Shown piece by piece: positions 26,064-34,360 of a stretch of DNA of 36,949 nucleotides (position 1 is its first letter; each line of letters opens with the position of its first letter). A program made the translations under genes and the position numbers. This stretch comes from Gloeocapsopsis crepidinum LEGE 06123. Lineage in GTDB: Bacteria; Cyanobacteriota; Cyanobacteriia; Cyanobacteriales; Chroococcidiopsidaceae. The stretch is taken from the NCBI RefSeq assembly GCF_015207655.1, contig NZ_JADEWN010000062.1, positions 1-36,949 on the forward strand, read 5' to 3'. The notes under the pieces are model-generated. The model saw nothing but the letters and a program-made list of their open reading frames with translations. It searched no databases and was not told the origin of the DNA.

Positions 26064-27230
26064 TTAACTAAAAATATCTGCTGGATCAGCCGCCCGCAGT
26101 TTACGTATAGCGATCGCGCCCGATATGCAGCACATCAAAACTGTCAAAAGCAAGACTAATAGTGCTCGGCTTATCGTCATTGTAATTGGCAAAAGCGTTT
26201 CTTTTTGTACTATATTATATTGAAATATCGCGAAAGCAAATCCAGGCATATAGCCTAAAGTAGCTAATATTAAAGCTTGTTGAAAAATAACAATTAATAA
26301 GTAAAATTGAGTGTAACCTATTGCTTTGAGTGTTGCATATTCTGGTAAATGATCGGCAATTTCACTGTACAAAATTTGATAAACAATCACAGTTCCCACA
26401 ACAAATGCCATGATTGTTCCCAGAGTAAAGATAAAGCCAATTGCTGTACTACTTGCCCAATAAGATTTTTCAAAATCAATAAACTCTTGTTTCGATAGTA
26501 ATCTAATATCTTTTTGGGTTATCGAACTGCGTAGTTTTTCAAGAACAACCTTAGTGTTTGCTCCTGGTTTAAGTTTAACTAAACCAACGTCAATAAGTCC
26601 GAGGTTTCGTCCATCTTGATTAAATAGCCGGAAAAAATTCAAATCGCTTGTAATTAAATTACCATCAGCACCAAATGATGTTCCTAACTGAAACAATCCA
26701 CCAATTTTAATTGTGCGACCTCCTACTTCAGTTTCGATCGCCTTTCCTTGTAAAAAATCAGCGGCGATTGTACCGAACTCTTGACGCGAACCTTGGTCGA
26801 ACAAAAAAACATCTGGTTGCTTAATTTTATCGAGGTTTTGTTGGACTCCTGGTAAGTTAACGATAGAATCATCTGGGTCAAATCCAATGACTTGAATACT
26901 ACGCAGCTTGCGTGTTTGAGGGTTTCTCCATGAAGTAAAACCTATATAAATAGGATGAACGGATTCCACTTCCTCAAGTGCTAAAACTTGGTACAAACGC
27001 CGCTGCGAAAAAGTTTTCAGAGAAAGTAACGCATCCGATTGAGGATTGATGACAACAATTTCGCCATTCAAGCTTTGGTGAAACTGAACATTACCATCAA
27101 ACAGTGCTTCTCGAAAACCTAATTGCATAAACATTAAAATATTGGCAAAAGCAATTCCAGCTAATGCCACGATTAACCGTGTTTTTTCACGCGTGAGTTG
27201 TAACCATGCCAAAGGAATTTTACGAATCAT
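26064..27230 (-). CDS. devC: ABC exporter permease, DevC type
   Basis: This is the permease subunit of the exporter, 388 residues, with FtsX/MacB topology. One transmembrane helix near the N terminus (about 18-38) is followed by a large periplasmic domain (about 40-260), then three helices at about 265-290, 310-335 and 352-378. Family-typical segments are visible: PLAWLQLTREKTRLIVALAGIAFANILMFMQLGFREALFDG, spread over the start and first helix, and the ATLKAIGYTQFYLL coupling region. The C terminus RKLRAADPADIF is the usual DevC ending. It lies 30 bases after devB and 10 bases before devA. Confidence 0.92.
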   Translation of the reverse strand: MIRKIPLAWLQLTREKTRLIVALAGIAFANILMFMQLGFREALFDGNVQFHQSLNGEIVVINPQSDALLSLKTFSQRRLYQVLALEEVESVHPIYIGFTSWRNPQTRKLRSIQVIGFDPDDSIVNLPGVQQNLDKIKQPDVFLFDQGSRQEFGTIAADFLQGKAIETEVGGRTIKIGGLFQLGTSFGADGNLITSDLNFFRLFNQDGRNLGLIDVGLVKLKPGANTKVVLEKLRSSITQKDIRLLSKQEFIDFEKSYWASSTAIGFIFTLGTIMAFVVGTVIVYQILYSEIADHLPEYATLKAIGYTQFYLLIVIFQQALILATLGYMPGFAFAIFQYNIVQKETLLPITMTISRALLVLLLTVLMCCISGAIAIRKLRAADPADIFS

Positions 27231-27260
27231 TTTCTTGGCATTAAATAAGTATTGTTCGAT

Positions 27261-28460
27261 TTAAACATTAATTTCTACAACCACTTTGGCGTAAGTAAAA
27301 CCAGAAACTAACTCGCTAGCCGTTGTGGGTAAATTAATTCTGACTTCTACAACTCTGGCATCAACATCCGCAGCAGGATCGCTATCTAAAATGTTTTGTT
27401 TACCGATTTGTCTACCTACTTGTGACACAGTTCCTTGAATTTTTTCAGAAAAAGCTCGGTTTTCGCTAGTAATACTCGCTGTTTGACCTGTACGTACTTT
27501 GCTAATATCTTCTTCAAGAACTTCTGCAACGACAACCATTTGATTGGTACGCGCGAGTTCCGCTATTCCGTTCGAGCTAATTGTTTCTCCAGATCGCGTG
27601 TGAATTTTAATGATTTCCCCATCAATGGGAGCTTTAATGTAGCTTAATGCTAAATCGGCTTGAGTTAATTTAACAGCAGCTAGCATTCGCTCTACTTGAG
27701 CTTGGGCTTCGCGTACATCCGTTGGGCGCACTTCGGTAATGCGGTTGAGATTGGCTCGCGCTTCCTCGATTTGGCGTTGTAAAGTTGCGATTGTTTCGTT
27801 ACGAGTTGCTTGGCTTTCATTAACTTGCTGTTGTGCGGTTTCTGCATTCAAGCGTCTTGTTTCCAGTTCTTGCACAGAAATTGCACCCTCTTGATACAAC
27901 CGTTGATAACGTTCGTAGTCACTTTGAGCATTGCGCTGCGCTGCTACTTGACGCGCGACTGTTGCTTGAAGCGTCTCTTGTTGTCCTGCAAGTTCGGCTT
28001 CCAGACGGGCGATCGCGGCTTTTTGGGCTTCGATTTCTCCGGTTTGCGCTCCTGCTTGGATTTTTGCGAGTGCAGCACGCGCAACTTGTACATCGGCTTG
28101 AGCGCTTTCTAGCGCGGCTTGTAGGCGGGTATGCGTGTCTAGAATTGCTACTGTTTCACCTGCTTTCACCCAATCGCCTTCTTTTACCAAGATTTGCTCA
28201 ACTCTTGCGCCTTGTGCTGAACTTGGTGAAGATAGGGCGACAACTTCTCCTTGTGGTTCTAAGCGCCCTAACGCAACAACATTGCGGGTGACTGGCGTCG
28301 GATTAGTTACTACTGTAGGCGTTGGTTGATTTGTTTGGTGAAATCGAATGAAAGCAACACTACCAACAACAACAGTTGTCGCAAGGATTAAAGGAATGCG
28401 CCACTTATTTGGCTTGAAGCGTGACTGTTTTGACCCTGGCTTCTCTGTAACGATTGACAT
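27261..28460 (-). CDS. devB: ABC exporter membrane-fusion protein, DevB type
   Basis: This is the periplasmic adaptor of the exporter (HlyD/MacA-like), 399 residues, which links the DevC/DevA pump to a TolC-type outer membrane channel. A basic N terminus and single membrane helix (about 22-42) precede a first lipoyl half-motif (VVALGRLEPQGEVVALSSPS, EQILVKEGDWVKAGETVAIL). A long alanine/glutamine-rich coiled-coil hairpin follows (about 110-250), then the second lipoyl half (LALSYIKAPIDGEIIKIHTRSGE) and the beta-barrel domain. It is the first gene of the devBCA unit, with about 440 bp of noncoding DNA upstream. Confidence 0.93.
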   Translation of the reverse strand: MSIVTEKPGSKQSRFKPNKWRIPLILATTVVVGSVAFIRFHQTNQPTPTVVTNPTPVTRNVVALGRLEPQGEVVALSSPSSAQGARVEQILVKEGDWVKAGETVAILDTHTRLQAALESAQADVQVARAALAKIQAGAQTGEIEAQKAAIARLEAELAGQQETLQATVARQVAAQRNAQSDYERYQRLYQEGAISVQELETRRLNAETAQQQVNESQATRNETIATLQRQIEEARANLNRITEVRPTDVREAQAQVERMLAAVKLTQADLALSYIKAPIDGEIIKIHTRSGETISSNGIAELARTNQMVVVAEVLEEDISKVRTGQTASITSENRAFSEKIQGTVSQVGRQIGKQNILDSDPAADVDARVVEVRINLPTTASELVSGFTYAKVVVEINV

Positions 28461-28900
28461 AGTAGCTGGTTTGTAGATCTGAATGTTACTGCTGTGGTGT
28501 AAAGTCGTAGCTTATGTTTGACACCGCAGTTTGGTATGACGCTAACTGAGGATAAGTAGCCCCTAAATCCCCACGTGTGGGGACTTCAAATTTAGGACGC
28601 TCTCAAATGGGAAGTTTATTCTTTTTTAGATGTCCTTTGAGAGTTGATTTTATGTTTGACACCTGTACTAAAAGTTGCAAAATCTTAAGTTGCTCGTTGC
28701 AATGATTCTGAAACTGAGATCTAAAAATTTATCAACCTGCCAAAAATGTTCCGATTTAGTTCACTATGACACGTTGTACCTTTAATCTAGTTGCGATAAA
28801 GGTGTAAAAGTGTGTAACTTGTGTTTCTTTTATGTTCACAAGATAAGATACGCGCAAGTTTGGGGTTTTCTATTTCTGCGATTAGCGGCGAAGATGTTAA
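28461..28900. other. Intergenic region upstream of devB with repeats
   Basis: These 440 bases lie between the 45-aa peptide gene and devB, both on the minus strand, so they should contain the devB promoter and the end of the preceding transcript. They hold a repeat-flanked element (28512-28663, listed separately) and an ACCTTTA-N12-TAAAGGT inverted repeat at 28778-28803. No further ORF was found. Confidence 0.5.
28512..28663. repeat. Repeat-flanked element with degenerate cyanobacterial interspersed repeat
   Basis: The 14-mer TTATGTTTGACACC occurs at 28512-28525 and again at 28650-28663. Between the copies lies a stem-rich block. CCTAAAT and ATTTAGG flank TCCCCAC-GT-GTGGGGA (about 28562-28595), followed by CTCTCAAA and TTTGAGAG arms (about 28600-28643). 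The core resembles the CCCTAAATCCCCC...GGGGGACTT repeat that I recall as widespread between cyanobacterial genes. It may be a MITE-like unit. Confidence 0.5.
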
Positions 28901-29038
28901 TTACTGAGTAGGTGCAACTAAATCAGAATCAATGCTTGGCTTGACTGGATGTCTTTGGATGTAAGCGAATAAAGCTGATGTCAGCACGAGGACAACGGAG
29001 ACAAATACTACGACTTCAATCATGATGTTGAAACGCAT
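28901..29038 (-). CDS. 45-aa single-span membrane peptide
   Basis: This short gene starts at ATG 29036-29038 (MRFNIMIEVVVFVSVVLVL) and encodes 45 residues. It has one strongly hydrophobic segment at about 6-26, a basic stretch QRHP after it, and a polar tail ending VAPTQ. It begins 21 bases after the stop of the flavocytochrome gene on the same strand. GGAGG lies 15 bases before the first ATG and 30 before a second in-frame ATG (residue 6), in the intergenic gap. The hydrophobic, frame-consistent composition supports a real coding gene. It could be a small partner of the flavocytochrome. No family is recognised. Confidence 0.6.
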   Translation of the reverse strand: MRFNIMIEVVVFVSVVLVLTSALFAYIQRHPVKPSIDSDLVAPTQ

Positions 29039-29059
29039 AATTCTTAGTTGTTACCTCCA

Positions 29060-30391
29060 TCAAACAAGATTGAAGTGTTCTATGTGGATATATTTGGCGG
29101 GAACTTCTAGCTCATGTAAGGCTTTTTCGACTTCAGCTAAAAAGCGGGGCGAACCACAAAGAAAATAGCGCCAGCTTTCGCGATCGCTTGGAATATGTCG
29201 TGCTAGCAGTTCTTTGTTGATATAGCCCGACTCTCCCGCCCAATTTTCAGGAGGCTTTTTGATTACATGAGTTACACTCAAGCTCTCTAATTGCTTGTTG
29301 AGATATTCTAATTCTTCGCGGAAAGCCACATTCTCCCAGGAAGCATTGGCGTAAATTAAGTGAATTGGTCGGCGATCGCCGCGTTGAGCAAAGGTAACGA
29401 GAATGCTAAACATTGGTGTGACACCTACACCGTTGGCGATGAGAACTAAGCCAGTGAAGCTGAAATGATCCGGAGTAAAAGCGCCGTGGGGACCATCAAG
29501 AAAAGCTTTTGTCCCTGGTTGAATGTGTTTGATTTTGTTTGTAAAATCGCCAACGGCTTTGATTGTGAGTGCGACTTGATCGGTGCGATCGCCGTTAGAA
29601 GAAAACGAGAACGGATGCTCTTGAATGTGATAAGGAGAGCGATCGAGCGTTAACCAAGCAAATTGTCCTGGAGAAAAACGAATACCTTCATGTCCCTGCG
29701 GACGCAGTACGAGTGTCCAAGCGTTACCTCGTTGTGGAACCACAGTTTCTACCCGATAGGGTTTTTGCATCATCAACCACGGCTTGAGCAAACGGACATA
29801 AATCAATGAACCAAACGCCACAAACGCTAGCAGCGTCCACAGCAAAGCTTTCCAAGGAAGTACAAGATAGTAGTTCACGCCAAAAGCATGAGCTAGCCCT
29901 AACCCTACCGCAGTTACAGCAAAAATTCCGTGACTGGTGCGCCACACTTCATAGTTGAGCTTGAGTTTCTGTCGCCATACCGAAGTGACAACAAGTAGTA
30001 TTAAAGCGATCGTCGAAATAATGGCGAATTTTGCTCGCCAAGGAGCCGCAAAAAAGTTGAGCGCTTGTAGGTATTGACGATCGTGAAAAAATAAAATGAT
30101 GGGATGAGCAAGGATTAAAGCAAATGCGACTTGGGTGATGTAGCGATGGTATTGCAGAACAATATCAATACCGTAAGGAGCCGCGATCGCATCAAAGCGC
30201 GCTGTCAGTGCAAATTGCAGCATCATCATTGCCAAGCCTACATATCCAAAAGCCGCAGAAAACTCAATCCAAAAACCCCTCCCACTTGGCGCTGGCTGAA
30301 TCAACAGAATCAACAACGGAGAAAGGGTTAATAGAAGATGTAAAGCTATCCAAAATATTCCTACAACCCAGAATTTTTTTCTTTGAAACAT
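29060..30391 (-). CDS. Ferric reductase/NADPH oxidase-like flavocytochrome
   Basis: This is a membrane electron-transfer protein of 443 residues of the ferric reductase/NOX type. An N-terminal six-helix domain (about 8-205) carries paired histidines for two b haems: HRYITQVAFALILAH on one helix and HGIFAVTAVGLGLAH on a later one, about 13 residues apart in each. The FAD-binding barrel follows (RFSPGQFAWLTLD, then the HPFSFSS motif, and DGPHGAF), then the NAD(P)H domain with IANGVGVTPMFSIL and YFLCGSPRF. It would pass electrons from cytosolic NAD(P)H across the membrane to oxygen or a metal. There is no EF-hand domain. The 45-aa membrane peptide gene follows 21 bases downstream. Acceptor and role are not deducible. 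Confidence 0.9.
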   Translation of the reverse strand: MFQRKKFWVVGIFWIALHLLLTLSPLLILLIQPAPSGRGFWIEFSAAFGYVGLAMMMLQFALTARFDAIAAPYGIDIVLQYHRYITQVAFALILAHPIILFFHDRQYLQALNFFAAPWRAKFAIISTIALILLVVTSVWRQKLKLNYEVWRTSHGIFAVTAVGLGLAHAFGVNYYLVLPWKALLWTLLAFVAFGSLIYVRLLKPWLMMQKPYRVETVVPQRGNAWTLVLRPQGHEGIRFSPGQFAWLTLDRSPYHIQEHPFSFSSNGDRTDQVALTIKAVGDFTNKIKHIQPGTKAFLDGPHGAFTPDHFSFTGLVLIANGVGVTPMFSILVTFAQRGDRRPIHLIYANASWENVAFREELEYLNKQLESLSVTHVIKKPPENWAGESGYINKELLARHIPSDRESWRYFLCGSPRFLAEVEKALHELEVPAKYIHIEHFNLV

Positions 30392-30793
30392 CTTTCTCTT
30401 TCCACTTACTTTGAGGGTGGTGCGATCAAGTTGTTGTTAGATATTTCAACCAAAATCGTAGTGATTAAAATCGTCTAACAATTGGGTCAGGCATTTTTTG
30501 AGATTTAGAAAAACATATTGTCTTTCTAGCCGAAAGCTTGATTCTCGAATTTAGATATTCCGTTCAATCCTCTGAGTTTTTCTCTTGTCTAGCTCATCTG
30601 ATTCAGGTAGTTACTCCTGTTTGTAGAGTATTTCTTAATGCCAAATAGCTGTAATAACTTTTTGAGCGTGAAAAAAATCGTCGTCCAAATGCATAGGCTA
30701 AGATTTTTTTCAAGTGTTTATTGCTAACTTAACTCGCTCGTCGGGGTTAATTGTTGACGCTGCTTTTTGTTCCAGCACCTTTGTTTAATAACA
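30392..30793. other. Intergenic region upstream of the flavocytochrome gene
   Basis: These 402 bases lie between two minus-strand genes: the 3' end of the repeat protein and the 5' end of the flavocytochrome gene. I see no ORF with family features, no clear terminator and no unambiguous promoter. Confidence 0.4.
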
Positions 30794-31936
30794 CTACTTA
30801 TTTCGCCTACACCAGCACAAACCTAGTACAGCAAACATACTTAAAGTCAATACTGAAACACCCCCAACATTAGCATTAGAAACAGGATCGGCGCGGAAAA
30901 CTGCGGTTTGACCATTTTCTAGAAGGGCTTCAAATGTAACTTGACCAGTATTATTTAATCCGCGTCCATCAATCACCAAATCCACTACTTTAGAATTAGC
31001 AAGAGGATCGCCAACAGCAATAACTTTGTTGGTTACAGGGTTTTTTCCTGTATAAATACCACTACCACCTCCTGCATGAAGATAAGCTAAAAAGGCGATT
31101 TGACCTTGATCGTTAAGTGCAGGAATCGATTGAAAAAAACTAAAAGAACCACTATCGTCAATATACGTTTCTATTTCTTGATCTCGTCTCTTTTTAAAGA
31201 TACCATGCTTGCCATTATTTAACTGAGCTAAAAAGGCAACCGTGCCATTATTATTGATAGCTGGTGAACTGAAGGATCTAAATCTACCAGTACTGTCAGC
31301 AACTTTAACAGTTCCTTTACCTCTACCAAGAAAGATTCCAGTTGCTCCTGTATCTAAAGTAGCGTGAAACGCAACCGTGCCAGCGTCATTAATAGATGGT
31401 ACGCTAAAAGCACTAGCAGGACCATCAGTTCCTACGGTTCTAAAGCCAGCATTAAAGTTACTAAAGGGGTCGCGGCTAGAAGCAATCGTTGTTGTTTTAC
31501 CATTTTGATTAACAAAAATTCCCGCTTCTGTTGTATCTAAAAGGGCATTAAAAACTATTGCCCCTTGATTGTTCAACTTGGCATGACTAAAGTATCCAAA
31601 TTCACGATTACTATCAACAACAGTAGTAAGCTTTCCATTATTCTCGGTAAAAACACCTGTATAAGATTGGGCGTAGTCTGGACTATAAAAAACACCAATA
31701 AATGACTTTGTGTTGTTGTTATTGATAGTAGGACTAAAGAAAATGTGATTAATAGGGCTACCATCAACAATTGTTGTATTTCCACCTCCCGAACCGGTAA
31801 AAATTCCGCTTGGTGGAAGAGTCCGATCGACAAAACCTTCAAAAGCTACGGTTCCTTTGTCATTGATAGCAGAGGCTCTAAATACACTATGGGAAGTACT
31901 AATTTGACTGATTTGGGTGAACTTGTACCGAGACAT
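30794..31936 (-). CDS. Repeat protein with C-terminal membrane/sorting tail
   Basis: This 380-residue protein is made of about seven units of 45-55 residues with the pattern INxxGxVAFxAxL...GIF (for example INDKGTVAFEGFVD, LNNQGAIVFNALLD, INDAGTVAFHATLD, INNNGTVAFLAQLN, LNDQGQIAFLAYLH, LNNTGQVTFEALLE). This is a beta-propeller-like repeat common in cyanobacterial PEP-CTERM-class surface proteins. The C terminus is a short hydrophobic helix ending in CWCRRNK, the layout of an exosortase sorting tail, but no PEP tripeptide precedes it. The N terminus shows no signal peptide, and the ATG at 31936 lacks a Shine-Dalgarno, so the true 5' end may be lost or lie upstream in another frame. Export to the cell surface is inference. 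Confidence 0.75.
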   Translation of the reverse strand: MSRYKFTQISQISTSHSVFRASAINDKGTVAFEGFVDRTLPPSGIFTGSGGGNTTIVDGSPINHIFFSPTINNNNTKSFIGVFYSPDYAQSYTGVFTENNGKLTTVVDSNREFGYFSHAKLNNQGAIVFNALLDTTEAGIFVNQNGKTTTIASSRDPFSNFNAGFRTVGTDGPASAFSVPSINDAGTVAFHATLDTGATGIFLGRGKGTVKVADSTGRFRSFSSPAINNNGTVAFLAQLNNGKHGIFKKRRDQEIETYIDDSGSFSFFQSIPALNDQGQIAFLAYLHAGGGSGIYTGKNPVTNKVIAVGDPLANSKVVDLVIDGRGLNNTGQVTFEALLENGQTAVFRADPVSNANVGGVSVLTLSMFAVLGLCWCRRNK

Positions 31937-31975
31937 TGTATTACTTATGTAGTTAAAAGTTTAAAAGCATTCACG

Positions 31976-31993
31976 CTCCGAATGAAATCGGAG
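31976..31993. promoter_or_regulatory. Small hairpin upstream of the repeat protein gene
   Basis: CTCCGA and TCGGAG form a perfect six-base stem with a six-base loop, about 40 bases before the start codon. It could be a regulatory or transcript-stability element. The rest of the 263-bp gap to the GH5 gene shows nothing else. Confidence 0.35.
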
Positions 31994-32199
31994 TTACTTG
32001 AAACGAATGTGACAGAAGTACAATTAAAGCAGTTGCGATCGCAATTTTTACGAATTAGCTGCGTAGAGATGAATTGTGACTGAGTAGCTGCACCAAAAAG
32101 CTATTTGCTTAGCTTCTAAAAGTCTTTCATAAAATAACTGCAACTGTATCCAGATAACTAAGCAGATGTGTAGATTTTACGTGTGATATGCGTGTAACT

Positions 32200-33336
32200 T
32201 TAATGACGAATTGGTTTTAACCCAAGTGCTTGCATAACTTCCGCATCATGCACATCTAACTCAAACCATTGTCCCCAACCAATCTCCAATGATTCTAATA
32301 CTTGTCGAACATCTTTGAGATAGCGTAGTAGCGAACCGCGCGGAACTGTCCAAGGAATCGCACCAAATTCATTACAGATAACTGCAACGTTGTTAGTTCT
32401 TGCCCAATTGGCGATCAAAGATAAGAGTGTTATGATTTTATCTCGATCCCATTGTTGTTGAGCGTAATGCTCCACTGCGTTTTTCGCCTCAGTGTCTTGA
32501 ATTTTGCTCAGTGGAAGAGTTATTGTCGCAAGAGTTGCAGGATAGGGGATATTTTTCATAAATTGTGTCGCACGCCATCCCCAGGAAGCGCCTTGGTGAG
32601 TGAAAACAAATGGTTCGTAAAAGTGGAAGTTATACACGACATTTTTATCTGCAACAATGCGAGTCATCGGTAGCGATCGCGCGTTGTTCCAATCATTTGT
32701 AGTAGCACTGACATTGGAACTTGCAATAATTGTATGATGTGGTGCGCCCAAGCGAATAGCTTTAACTAACTCAGTTTGCACTCGATCCCAGGCTTGAGGT
32801 GTTTCTGCATTCGGTTCGTTCATCACTTCCAAAAACACCTTTTCGGGATCGGTGCGGTTCATGTGAGTCGCAAAAGCTTTGAAGAATGCGACAAATTTAG
32901 CCAGTACAGCAGGATCGGAATACAGCGATTTAGGATGATCGAATGGCGACAATATAATTCCTAGCCCTGTTTTGACGTGAAGACGCACGATCGCATCAAG
33001 TGCCGCTAGTGAATCAGTTTTTAAAACACCAGGGTTGTTGTCATTAAAAAATGTTGATAAAACAACTGGTAGGCGGGTGTAAGTTAGACCTAAATGCTTG
33101 TACTGCTGCAATTTTGCCTCAGTATAATATCCATCTAAGAGGCTGTGTCGTTGCCAGTGTGCGAGGTTGAAACCTTTGGCTAAAGTCTGTAATCGGCTGG
33201 TTTTAACTATTGTAGGTTGTGCCGCTTGGAGGCGATCGCATATCATTGTTGTCAATCCAGAAGACAGTACCAGTAGCCCAAACCGGATAAAACGAGATCG
33301 AGAACAAGGGCGGTTAGTATACTTCATGGGATTCAT
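32200..33336 (-). CDS. Glycoside hydrolase family 5 protein, secreted
   Basis: This is a cellulase-type GH5 glycosidase of 378 residues. A basic N terminus and hydrophobic segment (about 17-33), ending near LQAAQ, form a signal peptide with a plausible cleavage site after residue 39. The TIM-barrel shows GFNLAHWQ, TYTRLPV, the acid/base glutamate in LEVMNEPN (about E174), YNFHFYEPFVFTHQG, and the nucleophile in VICNEFG (about E323). It hydrolyses a beta-linked glucan or mannan in the periplasm or outside. Its ATG overlaps the preceding glycosyltransferase stop (ATGA), so it belongs to the GT2-GT2-GH5 operon. A glycosidase coupled to glycosyltransferases suggests polysaccharide trimming or release, which is inference. 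Confidence 0.9.
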   Translation of the reverse strand: MNPMKYTNRPCSRSRFIRFGLLVLSSGLTTMICDRLQAAQPTIVKTSRLQTLAKGFNLAHWQRHSLLDGYYTEAKLQQYKHLGLTYTRLPVVLSTFFNDNNPGVLKTDSLAALDAIVRLHVKTGLGIILSPFDHPKSLYSDPAVLAKFVAFFKAFATHMNRTDPEKVFLEVMNEPNAETPQAWDRVQTELVKAIRLGAPHHTIIASSNVSATTNDWNNARSLPMTRIVADKNVVYNFHFYEPFVFTHQGASWGWRATQFMKNIPYPATLATITLPLSKIQDTEAKNAVEHYAQQQWDRDKIITLLSLIANWARTNNVAVICNEFGAIPWTVPRGSLLRYLKDVRQVLESLEIGWGQWFELDVHDAEVMQALGLKPIRH

Positions 33337-34331
33337 CCTGATTGTCTGGCTTGCAAAATGCGGTACTTTTGTACAGCCCCTATAACTTTTAAAGCAATAG
33401 TCTCAATCTGGCGATAAAAAGATTCTGGTAAAAACCAAAGTAAATACGCAGCAACTACAGTCATTAGCGTACGACGCGGTTCTTTCAAAATGCTCCAATG
33501 AGTAGCCAAAGCTTGATGCATTAACTTGACAGCTACAAAGCCTGCTTGCAGCCGAATCGCACTACGTGCCAGCGACTTGAGTTGATAAGCCTTAGCAGGA
33601 CGTTCGCACTGTGCAATTAGTTCAGGTGCATAGGTTCGCGTCTTTGCTAATACCTTCTCAAAAGACTCTAGCTGCTTGAGTAAATTTTTTGAAGCTCCTT
33701 GAGGATTAACTCGATACAATGTGAGAGCTTCAGAAATTCCCTCAATTTGCCAAGAAGTTTGAATTGCAATACGCAGCCAATATTCCAGATCCTCAGCATG
33801 ATGCAATTGCTCGTCGAAATAACAATTTTGCATTGCACTATCTTTTATAACTTCTCGCCGGATCACAGCCGCAGAACCGTTCCCAACGACACTATCAATC
33901 AGGAGATATGACGGAGTAATATCTTTGAGTTTAGGCATCATAAATGTACCAAGCAAATCGCCTGATTCATCAATAAAAGCGGAACGGCTAAAGCTAACAC
34001 CCACACTAGGAGAAGATTCCAGATGCGCCAGATGTTTTTCCAGCTTTTGTGGTAGCCATAAGTCATCGCCATCTAAAAATGCTATATATTCACCTTGGGC
34101 ATGACGAATTCCCGTATTGCGTGCTGCGGATACACCGCCGTTTGGTTGTCGAATAATTTTTATTCTGGCATCGTCAAACTGCTGACAAATTGTCACACTT
34201 GCATCTGGTGAGCCATCATCCACGATCAACAGTTCCCAGTTTTGATATGTCTGTGCTAGTACTGATGCCACTGCTGCACCTATATACTTCTCTACTTTGT
34301 ACACCGGAATAATCACCGTTACTTTTTTCAT
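33333..34331 (-). CDS. Family 2 glycosyltransferase, second copy
   Basis: This is a GT-A fold, inverting glycosyltransferase of 332 residues. The N-terminal catalytic domain carries TVIIPVYKVEKYIGAAVASVL, LLIVDDGSPDAS, the acceptor-side NGGVSAARNTGI, and the metal-binding DGDDLW (DXD-type), then RREVIKDSAM and the LHHAEDLEYWLRIA catalytic-base region. The last ~90 residues form a helical tail, with a hydrophobic stretch near 285-305. The first ~123 codons are identical in DNA to the adjacent copy, while the rest has drifted to a moderately similar paralogue. It is translationally coupled to the GH5 gene. Donor and acceptor are unknown. The role is probably in surface polysaccharide synthesis. 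Confidence 0.92.
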   Translation of the reverse strand: MKKVTVIIPVYKVEKYIGAAVASVLAQTYQNWELLIVDDGSPDASVTICQQFDDARIKIIRQPNGGVSAARNTGIRHAQGEYIAFLDGDDLWLPQKLEKHLAHLESSPSVGVSFSRSAFIDESGDLLGTFMMPKLKDITPSYLLIDSVVGNGSAAVIRREVIKDSAMQNCYFDEQLHHAEDLEYWLRIAIQTSWQIEGISEALTLYRVNPQGASKNLLKQLESFEKVLAKTRTYAPELIAQCERPAKAYQLKSLARSAIRLQAGFVAVKLMHQALATHWSILKEPRRTLMTVVAAYLLWFLPESFYRQIETIALKVIGAVQKYRILQARQSG

Positions 34332-34338
34332 TTTGAGG
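33961..34338. repeat. 378-bp direct repeat, copy 2
   Basis: Every base of 33961-34338 agrees with 35010-35387 in a line-by-line reading, a constant offset of 1049. The match ends at the sixth base before the ATG on one side and at about codon 124 on the other. It covers the whole catalytic N-terminal half of both GT2 genes. Confidence 0.93.
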
Positions 34339-34360
34339 TGTGACTTTGTCGTAATGTGGT

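Noticed and set aside
27833-28291. Plus-strand 152-codon frame, leucine-rich
   Set aside because: It is entirely antisense to the coiled-coil region of devB. The leucine richness mirrors the alanine/glutamine heptads of the real gene.
31745-32083. Plus-strand 112-codon frame across the start of the repeat-protein gene
   Set aside because: Its first half is the antisense of a well-supported repeat protein. Only the last 37 codons lie in noncoding DNA, with no family pattern and no Shine-Dalgarno.
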